NCBI GenBank assembly: GCA_964515555.1
Contig: CAZEVY010000151.1
Location: 1 to 8,891 of the forward strand
Direction: 5' to 3'
DNA from: CAZEVY01 sp964515555
Lineage (GTDB): Bacteria; Acidobacteriota; Terriglobia; Bryobacterales; Bryobacteraceae
DNA length: 8,891 nucleotides
Shown: in pieces, positions 1 through 6,307 of the stretch
Layout: each line of letters starts with the position of its first letter
How positions within the stretch are numbered: position 1 is the stretch's first letter
Program-made: the position numbers and the translations under genes
Notes under the pieces: generated by a model
What the model was told of the DNA's origin: nothing
Database searches by the model: none
The model's input: the letters and a program-made list of their open reading frames with translations, nothing else

Positions 1-12
1 AGAAAGAACACA

Positions 13-65
13 ACCCGGCCGACCCGGCCCTACGTCCCCATTCCCGTCTACCCCATTCCCGTCCA
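13..65. repeat. Two short tandem duplications downstream of the reductase gene
   Basis: Two small direct duplications are visible. A 9-bp unit (ACCCGGCCG, then ACCCGGCCC) fills 13-30. A 15-bp unit, CCCCATTCCCGTCTA followed by a copy with one change, fills 36-65. Both are non-coding and begin just past the stop of the leftward quinone reductase gene. They look like local slippage duplications; no known repeat family is recognised. Confidence 0.6.
17..29 (-). terminator. Weak candidate intrinsic terminator after the quinone reductase gene
   Basis: Read on the minus strand, a perfect 5-bp GC stem (GGCCG, 3-nt loop, CGGCC) lies about 43 bp beyond the reductase stop. It is followed toward position 1 by a T-rich but interrupted stretch (GGGTTGTGTTCTTTCT). 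Position and strand fit a terminator for the leftward gene. The stem is short, and three G residues separate it from the T-rich part, so this is a weak call. Confidence 0.3.
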
Positions 66-71
66 CTGGGT

Positions 72-1025
72 TCATCGCACATCGAGCACGACTTTGCCCC
101 GCACGCCGCCCCGTTCGAGCCGCGCATGCGCGGCCGCGGCTTCCTCCAACGGGAGGACGGAATCGATGAGCGGTCGAATGCGGCCGCCCTCGAGCAATCC
201 GCGCAGCGCATCGAGCGCGGCGACATTCGGCGCAACGAAGAAGAAGTGGACGGCGGCGTTGCGGTTCCACGCCTCCAAGAGCGATTGCGGCCGGGGCGTA
301 TCGACGATCGTCACCACCCGCCCACCAGCCTTCAGAGCAAAGGGGGCGCGCTCGAGCGCGTCGCCGCCGACCGCATCGAGGACGACGTCCACCCCCGTAC
401 CGCCGGTCACCTCCCGTACCGCCTCGACGGGGTCGGTGCCGCGATAGTCGATGACGTGATCCGCGCCCAGCGAGCCGACCCACTCGGCGTTGCGCGGGCT
501 GCAGGTCGCCAGGACGGTGGCGCCGATGGCGCGGGCAAGCTGTACGGCCATCGATCCGACACCCCCGGCGCCGGCGTGAATCAGGATGGATTCGCCCACC
601 CGTAGCGCGGCGCGCTCAACCAGCGCGCCCCACACCGTCGTGCCGACCAGCGGCACGGCCGCCGCCTCCCGGTCGTCGAGGTTCTGCGGCTTGGTGGCGA
701 CGATCCGCTCATCGGCGAGGTGATACTCGGCGTAGCTGCCGGGCGCCGCGAAGATCGGCGGCATGTAATACACCGCCTCGCCGGGCCGAAACCGTCGCAC
801 GGCCACGCCGACGGCCTCGACAACTCCCGATACGTCGTGGCCGGTGATGGCGGGCAAGGAGACGGACTGCGGATAGTCGCCGCGACGGACCTGGCAGTCC
901 ACCGGATTGACACTGGTCGCATGCACGCGGACCAGCACCTCTTGCGGACCCGGCGCTGGCTTGGCCACATCGGCGACCCGCAGCACCTCCGGCCCGCCGA
1001 ACCTGTCGAACGAAATCGCTCGCAT
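72..1025 (-). CDS. NADPH:quinone reductase / zinc-independent MDR-family oxidoreductase
   Basis: This 317-residue protein belongs to the medium-chain dehydrogenase/reductase superfamily, quinone oxidoreductase branch, whose members reduce quinones, enones or related carbonyls with NADPH in the cytosol. A GroES-like N-terminal domain (about 1-115, with SVNPVDCQVRRGDYP near 38-52 and GHDVSGVVEAVG near 62-73) is followed by a Rossmann domain with the glycine motif AGAGGVG at 151-157. The cysteine cluster that binds structural zinc in true alcohol dehydrogenases is absent. The ATG at 1025 is preferred because GGGGAG sits just upstream and the protein then begins with the family-typical MRAISFDRFGGPEVL. 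An in-frame extension to 1223 is open but is low-complexity and unlike the family. A 305-bp gap separates it from the neighbouring leftward gene, so it may have its own promoter. The substrate is not predictable. Confidence 0.9.
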   Translation of the reverse strand: MRAISFDRFGGPEVLRVADVAKPAPGPQEVLVRVHATSVNPVDCQVRRGDYPQSVSLPAITGHDVSGVVEAVGVAVRRFRPGEAVYYMPPIFAAPGSYAEYHLADERIVATKPQNLDDREAAAVPLVGTTVWGALVERAALRVGESILIHAGAGGVGSMAVQLARAIGATVLATCSPRNAEWVGSLGADHVIDYRGTDPVEAVREVTGGTGVDVVLDAVGGDALERAPFALKAGGRVVTIVDTPRPQSLLEAWNRNAAVHFFFVAPNVAALDALRGLLEGGRIRPLIDSVLPLEEAAAAHARLERGGVRGKVVLDVR

Positions 1026-1043
1026 ATCTCCCCACCCTTCGAT

Positions 1044-1063
1044 CGTGTGTGTGCGCGTGTGTG
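1044..1063. repeat. 20-nt alternating CG/TG tract in the reductase leader
   Basis: Twenty consecutive bases alternate strictly between pyrimidine and purine (CG, four TG, two CG, three TG steps on the plus strand). The tract ends 19 bp upstream of the quinone reductase ATG. Such tracts can adopt Z-DNA under negative supercoiling and are prone to slippage. A role here is not shown. Confidence 0.7.
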
Positions 1064-1149
1064 AATGCGCGCCTGCCCGCCCGAACCAGGCACCTGGCTG
1101 GCTCGGAGGCGGGTCATCGGTGGTCGGCCCATTCGGCGTAAACGACAGG

Positions 1150-1163
1150 CCCTTCCAGAAGGG
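1150..1163. promoter_or_regulatory. Perfect dyad CCCTTC-CA-GAAGGG, possible operator
   Basis: A 14-bp sequence with 6-bp perfect inverted arms around a 2-bp centre lies about 125 bp upstream of the quinone reductase start. The centre is too tight for a stable RNA hairpin, so a site for a dimeric DNA-binding protein is the more natural reading. No regulator is encoded in the window to pair with it. A chance palindrome cannot be excluded. Confidence 0.3.
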
Positions 1164-1266
1164 TTGAATGCTACCGCGACCGATTTTCCCTGCGCCTTCA
1201 TCCACTGCCGCAGGCGTTTCCATACCGCGCTGGACTCGTCGGCCCCGAATGTGACGATACCCGAGA

Positions 1267-1282
1267 TGGTAAGCGCTTCTCA
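1267..1282. promoter_or_regulatory. Possible LacI-family-like operator with AAGCGCTT core
   Basis: The sequence TGGTAAGCGCTTCTCA has a perfect AAGCGCTT core flanked by TG on the left and CA on the right. This resembles the general layout of LacI/GalR-family operators, which centre on a CG step between A-rich and T-rich halves. The outer arms match only partly. It lies in the gap between two leftward genes, and no LacI-family gene is present in the window. Confidence 0.2.
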
Positions 1283-1330
1283 GGGTTTGGATAGTTCAGT
1301 TACGAACCCGGAGCGCCGTCGTCCCTCGTG

Positions 1331-1972
1331 CTAGTCGGCACCGCCCGCGCCGGTCCAGGAGGAGATGACGTCATCGACCGACACGACCCAACCGAAGCCG
1401 TAGTCCATGATCTCCAGGGCGTTCTCATGCCGCGCCCGGTTCAACTCACCGGTTGCCTCGCGAGGCACGAAGACCCTGTAGTCCCGCTGACTGGCGTCTC
1501 TCACGGTGGTTTCCACGCACACGTTCGTGGTGACCCCGCAGACGACGAGAGAATCTACCCCCAGGCCGTTTAGGACCGGCTCGAGCCTCGTCCCATAGAA
1601 CGAGCTGTATCGCGACTTGTCGATGACGATGTCGGATTCACGAGGCCGAAGCTCGTCGACGATCTCGGCGTCCCATGAACCATAGGCCAGCGATTTGACC
1701 TGCTCCATCGCGGGATATTTCGCCACCAGGATTCCCCCGTCGACATAGCCGGGATGGAAGACGTACCTGATGAAGGCGATCGGGATTCCGGCGCCCCTGG
1801 CCGCTTCCACCAGGCGGCGGCATTGAGGCACGGCGGCGGCGCACATTTCGATGCTCAAGCCGCGGCCCTCGGCCAGCTTTGCGAATGACCCTTCGGGCTT
1901 ACAGAACCCGTTCTGCATGTCGACGACTAGGAGCGCCACTTTGGCGCGTGGCACCGTCACCTCACCTGGCAT
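1331..1972 (-). CDS. Isochorismatase-family cysteine hydrolase (amidase-like)
   Basis: This 213-residue protein belongs to the isochorismatase-like cysteine hydrolase superfamily, which includes nicotinamidase, N-carbamoylsarcosine amidohydrolase and ureidoacrylate amidohydrolase. The expected triad is present: Asp18 in LLVVDMQNGF, Lys119 in DKSRYSSFYGT and Cys152 in GVTTNVCVETT, with the cis-peptide-type V-T pair just before the Cys. The SSFYGT stretch and the NVCVETTVRDA block resemble N-carbamoyl- and ureido-amide hydrolases more than true isochorismatases, so C-N bond hydrolysis is the likelier chemistry. The ATG at 1972 follows GGGGAG with 8-nt spacing; another ATG 7 nt upstream runs into a stop after five codons. 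It lies 72 bp after the thioesterase-isomerase fusion on the same strand and is probably in the hutF transcription unit. The substrate is unknown; an N-carbamoyl compound is one inference. Confidence 0.88.
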   Translation of the reverse strand: MPGEVTVPRAKVALLVVDMQNGFCKPEGSFAKLAEGRGLSIEMCAAAVPQCRRLVEAARGAGIPIAFIRYVFHPGYVDGGILVAKYPAMEQVKSLAYGSWDAEIVDELRPRESDIVIDKSRYSSFYGTRLEPVLNGLGVDSLVVCGVTTNVCVETTVRDASQRDYRVFVPREATGELNRARHENALEIMDYGFGWVVSVDDVISSWTGAGGAD

Positions 1973-2044
1973 CGGTCATTCTCCCCTTCGAATCGCGCCG
2001 TCACGTCTTCGCACCTGACGCGAGCGCTGAAATGAGGCGTGGGG

Positions 2045-3082
2045 TCACCCGCTTCCTTTTTCGATCGCCCTTTCTTGATCCCGCCGGCGGTCGAGATGGC
2101 GCTCCAGCAGCTCGAGGCGGTCGTTGCCGAAGTAGCGTTTGCCGTCGTACACGGTTGTCGGCAGCCCGAAGATACCGGCGGCAATCGCGTCCTCCAAATT
2201 CGCCTCGATCCTCGCTTTGTGGTCCGGATTGGCGCAGGCGGTTTCTATTTGCGCCGCATCGAGGCCGACCGATCTTCCGATCGCGGCCAGGACCGCAGGG
2301 TCTTCGATATCCCGGTTCTCGCTCCAGTAGGCCGCCATCACCGCTTGCACGAATGGTTCGGCCAAACCCTTGTCCGCGGCATCGATACTGGCGCGAAGCG
2401 CCCGCGAGGTCCGGAGCGGAAAGCGCGGATGATAGCGCACGTCGACGCCTTGCAGCGCCGCGAAGTCAGACAGGTCTTGCCGGTACCAGTCGACGAAGGC
2501 GGCGTTTGCCTCGAGCGGCCTGCGACCATCGATGCGCCGGTTGAGCTTCGCCAGGTGTACCGGCCGCCAGTCCACCCCGAGCCCACGGAGTCGCGCGATC
2601 GCACCGATGCGCAAGCTGGCCAGATAACACCACGGACTGTTGAAATCGAACCAGAAGTCGAGACGCCCGGTGACGGCCCCCTCCGGCGTGGCTGCGGTCC
2701 GTTGCGCCGTTCGCGCGCGGAAGCGCGCCAAGTCCACCAGCACCCGTGTGTATGTGCCCTGCATCACCACGCGCTCACCCTGCCTCAGGGTCACGCCGAA
2801 TTCGAACTTGCGCCCGTCGATTCTCTGTAACGTCGCCTCCACGTCCACCGGCGCGTCAGCAACGGCGGGCCCGACATGGTCGACGGACACCCGAAACCCG
2901 ACACTCCCTTCGCCCGGCTGGTAGTGCGGGGACATCAGGCTGTGGCAGGCGTGCTCCAAATAGTTGATCAGGGCTGGTGTCGAGACCACCTCCACGCCGG
3001 TGTTACCGATCGCCGCGGCGGTGTCAACTCTCGACGGGATCACGCTCTGGTGGAGCACGGCGCCGATTGCGACCGACATCAT
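2045..3082 (-). CDS. Fusion of FlK-like hotdog thioesterase and HCCA isomerase/DsbA-like domain
   Basis: This 345-residue protein joins two enzymes in one frame. Residues 1 to about 125 resemble the fluoroacetyl-CoA thioesterase (FlK) family. Thr35, Glu43 and His69 have the spacing of the FlK catalytic triad as I recall it, and PGEGSVG at 56-62 matches its glycine loop. Residues from about 141 form a thioredoxin-fold domain of the 2-hydroxychromene-2-carboxylate isomerase / kappa-class glutathione transferase type: DFWFDFNSPWCYLA at 142-155, with Ser149 in the glutathione-activating position, and GIFGLPT plus YFGNDRLELL near the C-terminus. The linker is short and rich in Ala, Thr and Arg. 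The first ATG of ATGATG overlaps the acyl-CoA synthetase stop (ATGA), implying translational coupling. Thioester hydrolysis and glutathione-dependent isomerisation or transfer are family-based inferences; the substrate is unknown. A longer open frame upstream is only a shadow of the synthetase. Confidence 0.87.
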   Translation of the reverse strand: MMSVAIGAVLHQSVIPSRVDTAAAIGNTGVEVVSTPALINYLEHACHSLMSPHYQPGEGSVGFRVSVDHVGPAVADAPVDVEATLQRIDGRKFEFGVTLRQGERVVMQGTYTRVLVDLARFRARTAQRTAATPEGAVTGRLDFWFDFNSPWCYLASLRIGAIARLRGLGVDWRPVHLAKLNRRIDGRRPLEANAAFVDWYRQDLSDFAALQGVDVRYHPRFPLRTSRALRASIDAADKGLAEPFVQAVMAAYWSENRDIEDPAVLAAIGRSVGLDAAQIETACANPDHKARIEANLEDAIAAGIFGLPTTVYDGKRYFGNDRLELLERHLDRRRDQERAIEKGSG

Positions 3083-4740
3083 GAAAACTTCTCGAGCTTG
3101 CCGTGCTCCGCGAGCTCGCGAAGCGCCACTTTCCTCACCTTGCCACTCGAGGTCATCGGGAAATCTTCCACCGCGAACCAGCGCGAGGGCACCTTGAACT
3201 TGGCGATCGCGTCGCCGCAGAAGCGCGACAACTGGTCGGCATCGGCTTCCCCTTTCAGTTTCACGGCGGCTGCCACCACCTCGCCGTAGTAGCGATCCCT
3301 GAGCCCGAAGACCGCGATTTCCTCGACCGCCGGATGCTGTCTGAGGCAATTCTCGATCTCCACGGGATAGATATTCTCCCCGCCGCGGATGATGAGGTCT
3401 TTGAGTCTTCCGCCGGCGATCACCAGGCGCCCATCGGCACGCAGGTAACCGAGGTCGCCCGTCCTCAGCCACCCGTCCGCCGTGATCGCCTCCGCGCTGG
3501 CCTGCGGTTGTTCGAAATAGCCGCGCATCACCATCGGGCCCCGCGCCTCGATCTGCCCGATCGCCCCGTTGCCGAGCACGGCGCCGTCTTGCGGATCGGT
3601 GATGCGGACCTCCAGGCCGTCGAGCGGCGGCCCCGCGGTCTCGAAGCGGAAGGGATCGTCGAAGGCGGGGCAGGCGATCAGGGTCGAGGCTTCGGTCTGC
3701 CCGTACACCTGCGTGACATAGGGAATGGGAAACGCCTCGGCGCATTGGCGCAAGATTCCCGGGTCCGTGTCCGCGCCGCCGCAGGTGCCGGTGCGAAGGC
3801 TCGAGAGATCGAAACGCGCTCGCTGGGGATGCTCCAGCATCGCGAGGTATGAGGTGGGCACGCCGCTCAAGACCGTGCAGCGCTCATCCGAGATGACTTC
3901 GAACATGAGTCTCGGCTCGAAGTGCGAGACACCCACATAGCACGCGCCGACCTGCAGGCACCCGAGCACATTCATGATACAGCCGGCGCAGTGAAACAGT
4001 GGGATGATCGACGTCCACCGATCATCTGGCACTATTCCCAGACGGTTGGGCGTGATCATGTCGTTGCCGAGCATGCCTTCGTGCGTCAGCAGCGCGCCCT
4101 TCGGGAAGCCGGTGGTGCCGGAGGTGTACTGCAGCGAGCCGATGTCCTCGGGCTTGACTCTCGGCAGCGAGGCGGACGGAGGACCTTCGATCAGCCTCGC
4201 ATAGCACGCGCACCCGGGCGCCTCACCGTCGAGCAGGACGACGTGCTCGAGCTCCGGCAGCGCAGGGCGCAAAGCGAGCACGTTGGCGAGATACTCGTTG
4301 GAGCGAAACCGCGGCGACAGGACGACCGCCTTGGCGCGCGATTGCTTGAGCACAAATGCGAGATCATCGCGCCGGTAGTGCGTGTTGAGGGGCACGAGCA
4401 CCGCGCCCAGCAGCGCCACGGCGCCTTGCACCAGCGGCCATTCGACGCGGTTTTCCATCAGCAGCGCGACGTAGTCACCGCCAGTGATCCCGAGCGACGT
4501 CAATCCCGCGGCAAGCCGGCGCGACGCTTCGTACCACCCGGAGAAGGTGAGGCTGCGGCCGGTCTCGGGAAACCGCAACGCCGGCCTGGTGCCGTAGCGC
4601 CCCGCCATGGCGGCGAGCGCTTCACCGATGGAGGCAAACGGCCAGGCGATCGCCTGCTCGTTTGGGGTCGGCGCTCCCGGCGTCCATTCCCGGTCGACAG
4701 TACCGGCCCGCAGGCTCGCTTTGACTTGCTCGTCGGTCAT
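3079..4740 (-). CDS. Acyl-CoA synthetase / AMP-dependent CoA ligase
   Basis: This 553-residue protein belongs to the adenylate-forming superfamily (acyl-/aryl-CoA synthetases), which activates a carboxylic acid with ATP to an acyl-AMP and then a CoA thioester. The core motifs are in order: P-loop YTSGTTGFPKG at 205-215, YGQTE at 346-350, GWLRTGDLG at 423-431, hinge region GRLKDLIIRGGENIYP at 444-459, and the acyl-adenylating lysine Lys534 in SSGKVRK. Length and motif spelling suit the FadD3/medium-chain-like branch, but substrate choice cannot be read directly. The start at 4740 lies 22 bp after the hutF stop; GGGAGG is 12 nt upstream and AGGGGA directly abuts the ATG, so the ribosome site is not ideal. 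The 3' end overlaps the thioesterase-isomerase gene by 4 nt. Being between hutF and a thioesterase suggests that CoA activation of an acid accompanies histidine breakdown. Confidence 0.92.
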   Translation of the reverse strand: MTDEQVKASLRAGTVDREWTPGAPTPNEQAIAWPFASIGEALAAMAGRYGTRPALRFPETGRSLTFSGWYEASRRLAAGLTSLGITGGDYVALLMENRVEWPLVQGAVALLGAVLVPLNTHYRRDDLAFVLKQSRAKAVVLSPRFRSNEYLANVLALRPALPELEHVVLLDGEAPGCACYARLIEGPPSASLPRVKPEDIGSLQYTSGTTGFPKGALLTHEGMLGNDMITPNRLGIVPDDRWTSIIPLFHCAGCIMNVLGCLQVGACYVGVSHFEPRLMFEVISDERCTVLSGVPTSYLAMLEHPQRARFDLSSLRTGTCGGADTDPGILRQCAEAFPIPYVTQVYGQTEASTLIACPAFDDPFRFETAGPPLDGLEVRITDPQDGAVLGNGAIGQIEARGPMVMRGYFEQPQASAEAITADGWLRTGDLGYLRADGRLVIAGGRLKDLIIRGGENIYPVEIENCLRQHPAVEEIAVFGLRDRYYGEVVAAAVKLKGEADADQLSRFCGDAIAKFKVPSRWFAVEDFPMTSSGKVRKVALRELAEHGKLEKFS

Positions 4741-4762
4741 TCCCCTGGTTGCCCTCCCGCTG

Positions 4763-6136
4763 TCACAGTTGGGCGGCCAGTTCCCGGATCACTGATCGAT
4801 AGCGCGTTTCGACCTCATCGCGCGCGATATGCCGGCCGTCGCGCACACAGTGGCGACCCGCCGACCACAGATCGCGAACGGCACGGTCGCCGGCAGCGAA
4901 GATCCAGCCGTCGAGAACCTGCTCACGCCGCAGCGCCGCAAACGCCACGTGTCCACCGTCGAGGCCAACCAGATCCGCCAACTTGCCTTCGCCAATCTCG
5001 CCGCAGGCCCGGCCCAGGGCCCGGGCTCCGCCCGAGAGCGCCCAACGGTAGATCGTGTCTCCGACCGATCCGTCCCCGGCCCCCAACACATTGCGCGCGG
5101 TGTCGCGCAGGCGTTGACTGTACTCCAGCAAGCGAAGCTCCTCGGAAACGGAAATCCGTACGTTGGAATCAGATCCGATACCCATCGCACCGCCCGCCGC
5201 GGCATAGGCAGGCGCGTTGAAGGGGCCGTCGCCGAGATCGGCCTCGGTGATTGGGCAAAGCCCGGCGACGGCACCGGAGCGGGCCATCGCCGTGGTCTCG
5301 GCATCGATCATGTGCGTCGCATGCACGAGGCACCAGTTGGGGCCGACGGCGAGCGCACCGAGCAGCCACTCCACCGGCCGCGCCCCGAGCCAGGCGGCGA
5401 TGTCCGCGACCTCCTTCGGCTGCTCGGCGATATGGATGTGAATCGGCGTGTCCGAAAATCGCTCGGTGACGGTCGCCAACTGAGCCGGCGTCGTGGCGCG
5501 CAGCGAATGCGGGGCAATGCCGACGCGGGCGTCGCCGGGCAAGTAGCGCGCCGCGGCAGTTCGCGCCATCTCGACCAACCGCGCGAAGCGCTCGACGTCG
5601 TTTGCGAAGCGCAACTGACCGCCAGCGAGCGGCGCCTCGCCAGCGCCACCATAACTGTAGAGGACGGGAAGATGAGTCAGGCCGATCCCCGTTCGGGCCG
5701 CGGCGGCGAAGATCCGTTCGGAAGTCTCGATCAGGTTGTCATAAGGCGCGCCCCCTGGCCGGTGGTGGACGTAGTGGAACTCAGCCACGGCGGCGAAGCC
5801 CGTCTCCTGCATCTCGACGAAGGCCAGGGCGGCAATGGCTTCGAACTGCGCGGGCGTCAGCTGTTCGAGGAAACGATACATGAGCGTCCGCCAGGTCCAG
5901 AAACTGTCGCGGCCGGCCGTGCGGCGTTCGGTCATCCCCGCCATGGCGCGCTGAAAAGTGTGACTGTGCACATTCGACTGTGCGGCCAGCAGAATTCGGT
6001 CCGAGCTCTCCGCGGCCGCGACGCCCGTGCGCACCGCGCCGATCGTCCCCTCCGCTTTGATCTCCACCTCCACGTTCTCGGCCCAGCCGCTGGGAAGCAG
6101 TGCATATCGCGCCAGAATGCTGTTCATCGGCCTCAT
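4763..6136 (-). CDS. hutF: Formimidoylglutamate deiminase
   Basis: HutF is a cytosolic amidohydrolase-superfamily enzyme that converts N-formimidoyl-L-glutamate to N-formyl-L-glutamate and ammonia, the fourth step of the five-step histidine route. In this 457-residue protein, metal ligands expected for the family are visible: His57 and His59 in NVHSHTFQRAMAGM, His235 in HIHIAEQ and Asp323 in GIGSDSN. Glu238 and His272 (HATH) are in catalytic positions, and His210/Arg213 (APHSLR) fit substrate binding. The LCPITEADLGDG and SEELRLLEYSQRLR blocks are typical of HutF rather than generic guanine or cytosine deaminases. Length matches the family. ATG codons at 6136 and 6127 are both possible; AGG before the second gives it slightly better ribosome-site support. 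It is divergent from hutI and heads a leftward run with an acyl-CoA synthetase 22 bp downstream, which is an unusual partner for hutF. Its product is the substrate of HutG, encoded across the divergent promoter region. Confidence 0.94.
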   Translation of the reverse strand: MRPMNSILARYALLPSGWAENVEVEIKAEGTIGAVRTGVAAAESSDRILLAAQSNVHSHTFQRAMAGMTERRTAGRDSFWTWRTLMYRFLEQLTPAQFEAIAALAFVEMQETGFAAVAEFHYVHHRPGGAPYDNLIETSERIFAAAARTGIGLTHLPVLYSYGGAGEAPLAGGQLRFANDVERFARLVEMARTAAARYLPGDARVGIAPHSLRATTPAQLATVTERFSDTPIHIHIAEQPKEVADIAAWLGARPVEWLLGALAVGPNWCLVHATHMIDAETTAMARSGAVAGLCPITEADLGDGPFNAPAYAAAGGAMGIGSDSNVRISVSEELRLLEYSQRLRDTARNVLGAGDGSVGDTIYRWALSGGARALGRACGEIGEGKLADLVGLDGGHVAFAALRREQVLDGWIFAAGDRAVRDLWSAGRHCVRDGRHIARDEVETRYRSVIRELAAQL

Positions 6137-6307
6137 TCACGTAGGACAGGGACCGAGATTCCGTCAATGCATCCAATCCTCCGGTCGCCGTCACTCTACC
6201 CTTTTGACCGTGCGATCCCTTCCGTGCTCTTCTTCCGCGTGGTGGTTTTTGTATAGATCTTGACGAAGTTGCGCCGGCCTACGTTGCACAGGCGAGGAGC
6301 TCCGGAG
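6137..6307. promoter_or_regulatory. Divergent hutF-hutI intergenic region
   Basis: These 171 bp separate the two divergent arms of the hut locus and must hold the promoters for hutF (leftward) and hutIGU (rightward). The rightward reading has a T-rich stretch leading to TATAGA at 6252-6257, a plausible -10 element about 50 bp before the hutI ATG, though no good -35 is seen. The hutI ribosome site GAGGAG is at 6294-6299. The leftward side has TTGACG as a possible -35 about 30 bp before hutF, with a poor -10. Confidence 0.5.
6248..6262. promoter_or_regulatory. Possible degenerate HutC-type operator half-site
   Basis: The sequence TTTGTATAGATCTTG overlaps the candidate -10 of hutI. Its left part, TTGTATAGA, resembles one half of the CTTGTATAGACAAG-type sites I recall for the GntR-family repressor HutC in enteric bacteria. 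The right arm does not match, and no hutC gene lies in the window. This is a suggestive resemblance only. Confidence 0.2.

Larger units (their letters stand above)
1026..1330. other. 305-bp non-coding gap between cysteine hydrolase and quinone reductase
   Basis: No convincing gene is seen on either strand. The gap lies upstream of the leftward quinone reductase gene and holds its ribosome binding site, a 20-nt alternating purine-pyrimidine tract, a 14-bp perfect dyad and an AAGCGCTT-centred partial palindrome. These are listed separately. No clear sigma-70 promoter pair can be recognised. The size and the number of symmetric sequences suggest a regulatory region, but this is inference. Confidence 0.55.

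Noticed and set aside
1026..1223. In-frame 66-codon N-terminal extension of the quinone reductase
   Set aside because: It has no family resemblance. Part of it (HSHTRTHT) is only the translation of the CA/CG alternating tract, and a good ribosome site precedes the internal ATG at 1025.
1283..1309. GGGTT...AACCC inverted repeat just past the cysteine hydrolase stop, considered as a terminator
   Set aside because: The stem is only about 5 bp with a 17-nt loop, and no T-run follows on the minus strand.
1962..1979. Five-codon open frame starting 7 nt before the cysteine hydrolase ATG
   Set aside because: It ends at once at a TGA and has no attenuator-like features; it is more likely chance than a leader peptide.
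2600..2720. Possible lost stop or frameshift creating the thioesterase-isomerase fusion
   Set aside because: The linker reads through cleanly in one frame, with both domains intact and no sign of a broken second start, so a real fusion is the simpler reading; comparison with relatives would settle it.
3083..3745. Upstream extension of the thioesterase-isomerase frame to 566 residues
   Set aside because: This part is the wrong-frame shadow of the acyl-CoA synthetase; it is Arg/Gly-rich with no domain, and the coupled ATGATG start fits the family N-terminus.
3922..5220. Long plus-strand open frame (432 codons) opposite the synthetase and hutF
   Set aside because: It is antisense to two strongly supported genes, has Arg/Pro/His-rich composition typical of GC-rich shadows, and has no recognisable motif.
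4829..6256. Long plus-strand open frame (475 codons) opposite hutF
   Set aside because: It mirrors hutF on the other strand, has shadow-like composition and no family signature.
6260..6307. Sixteen-codon upstream extension of hutI
   Set aside because: The extension is basic and lacks homology, while GAGGAG at proper spacing supports the ATG at 6308.
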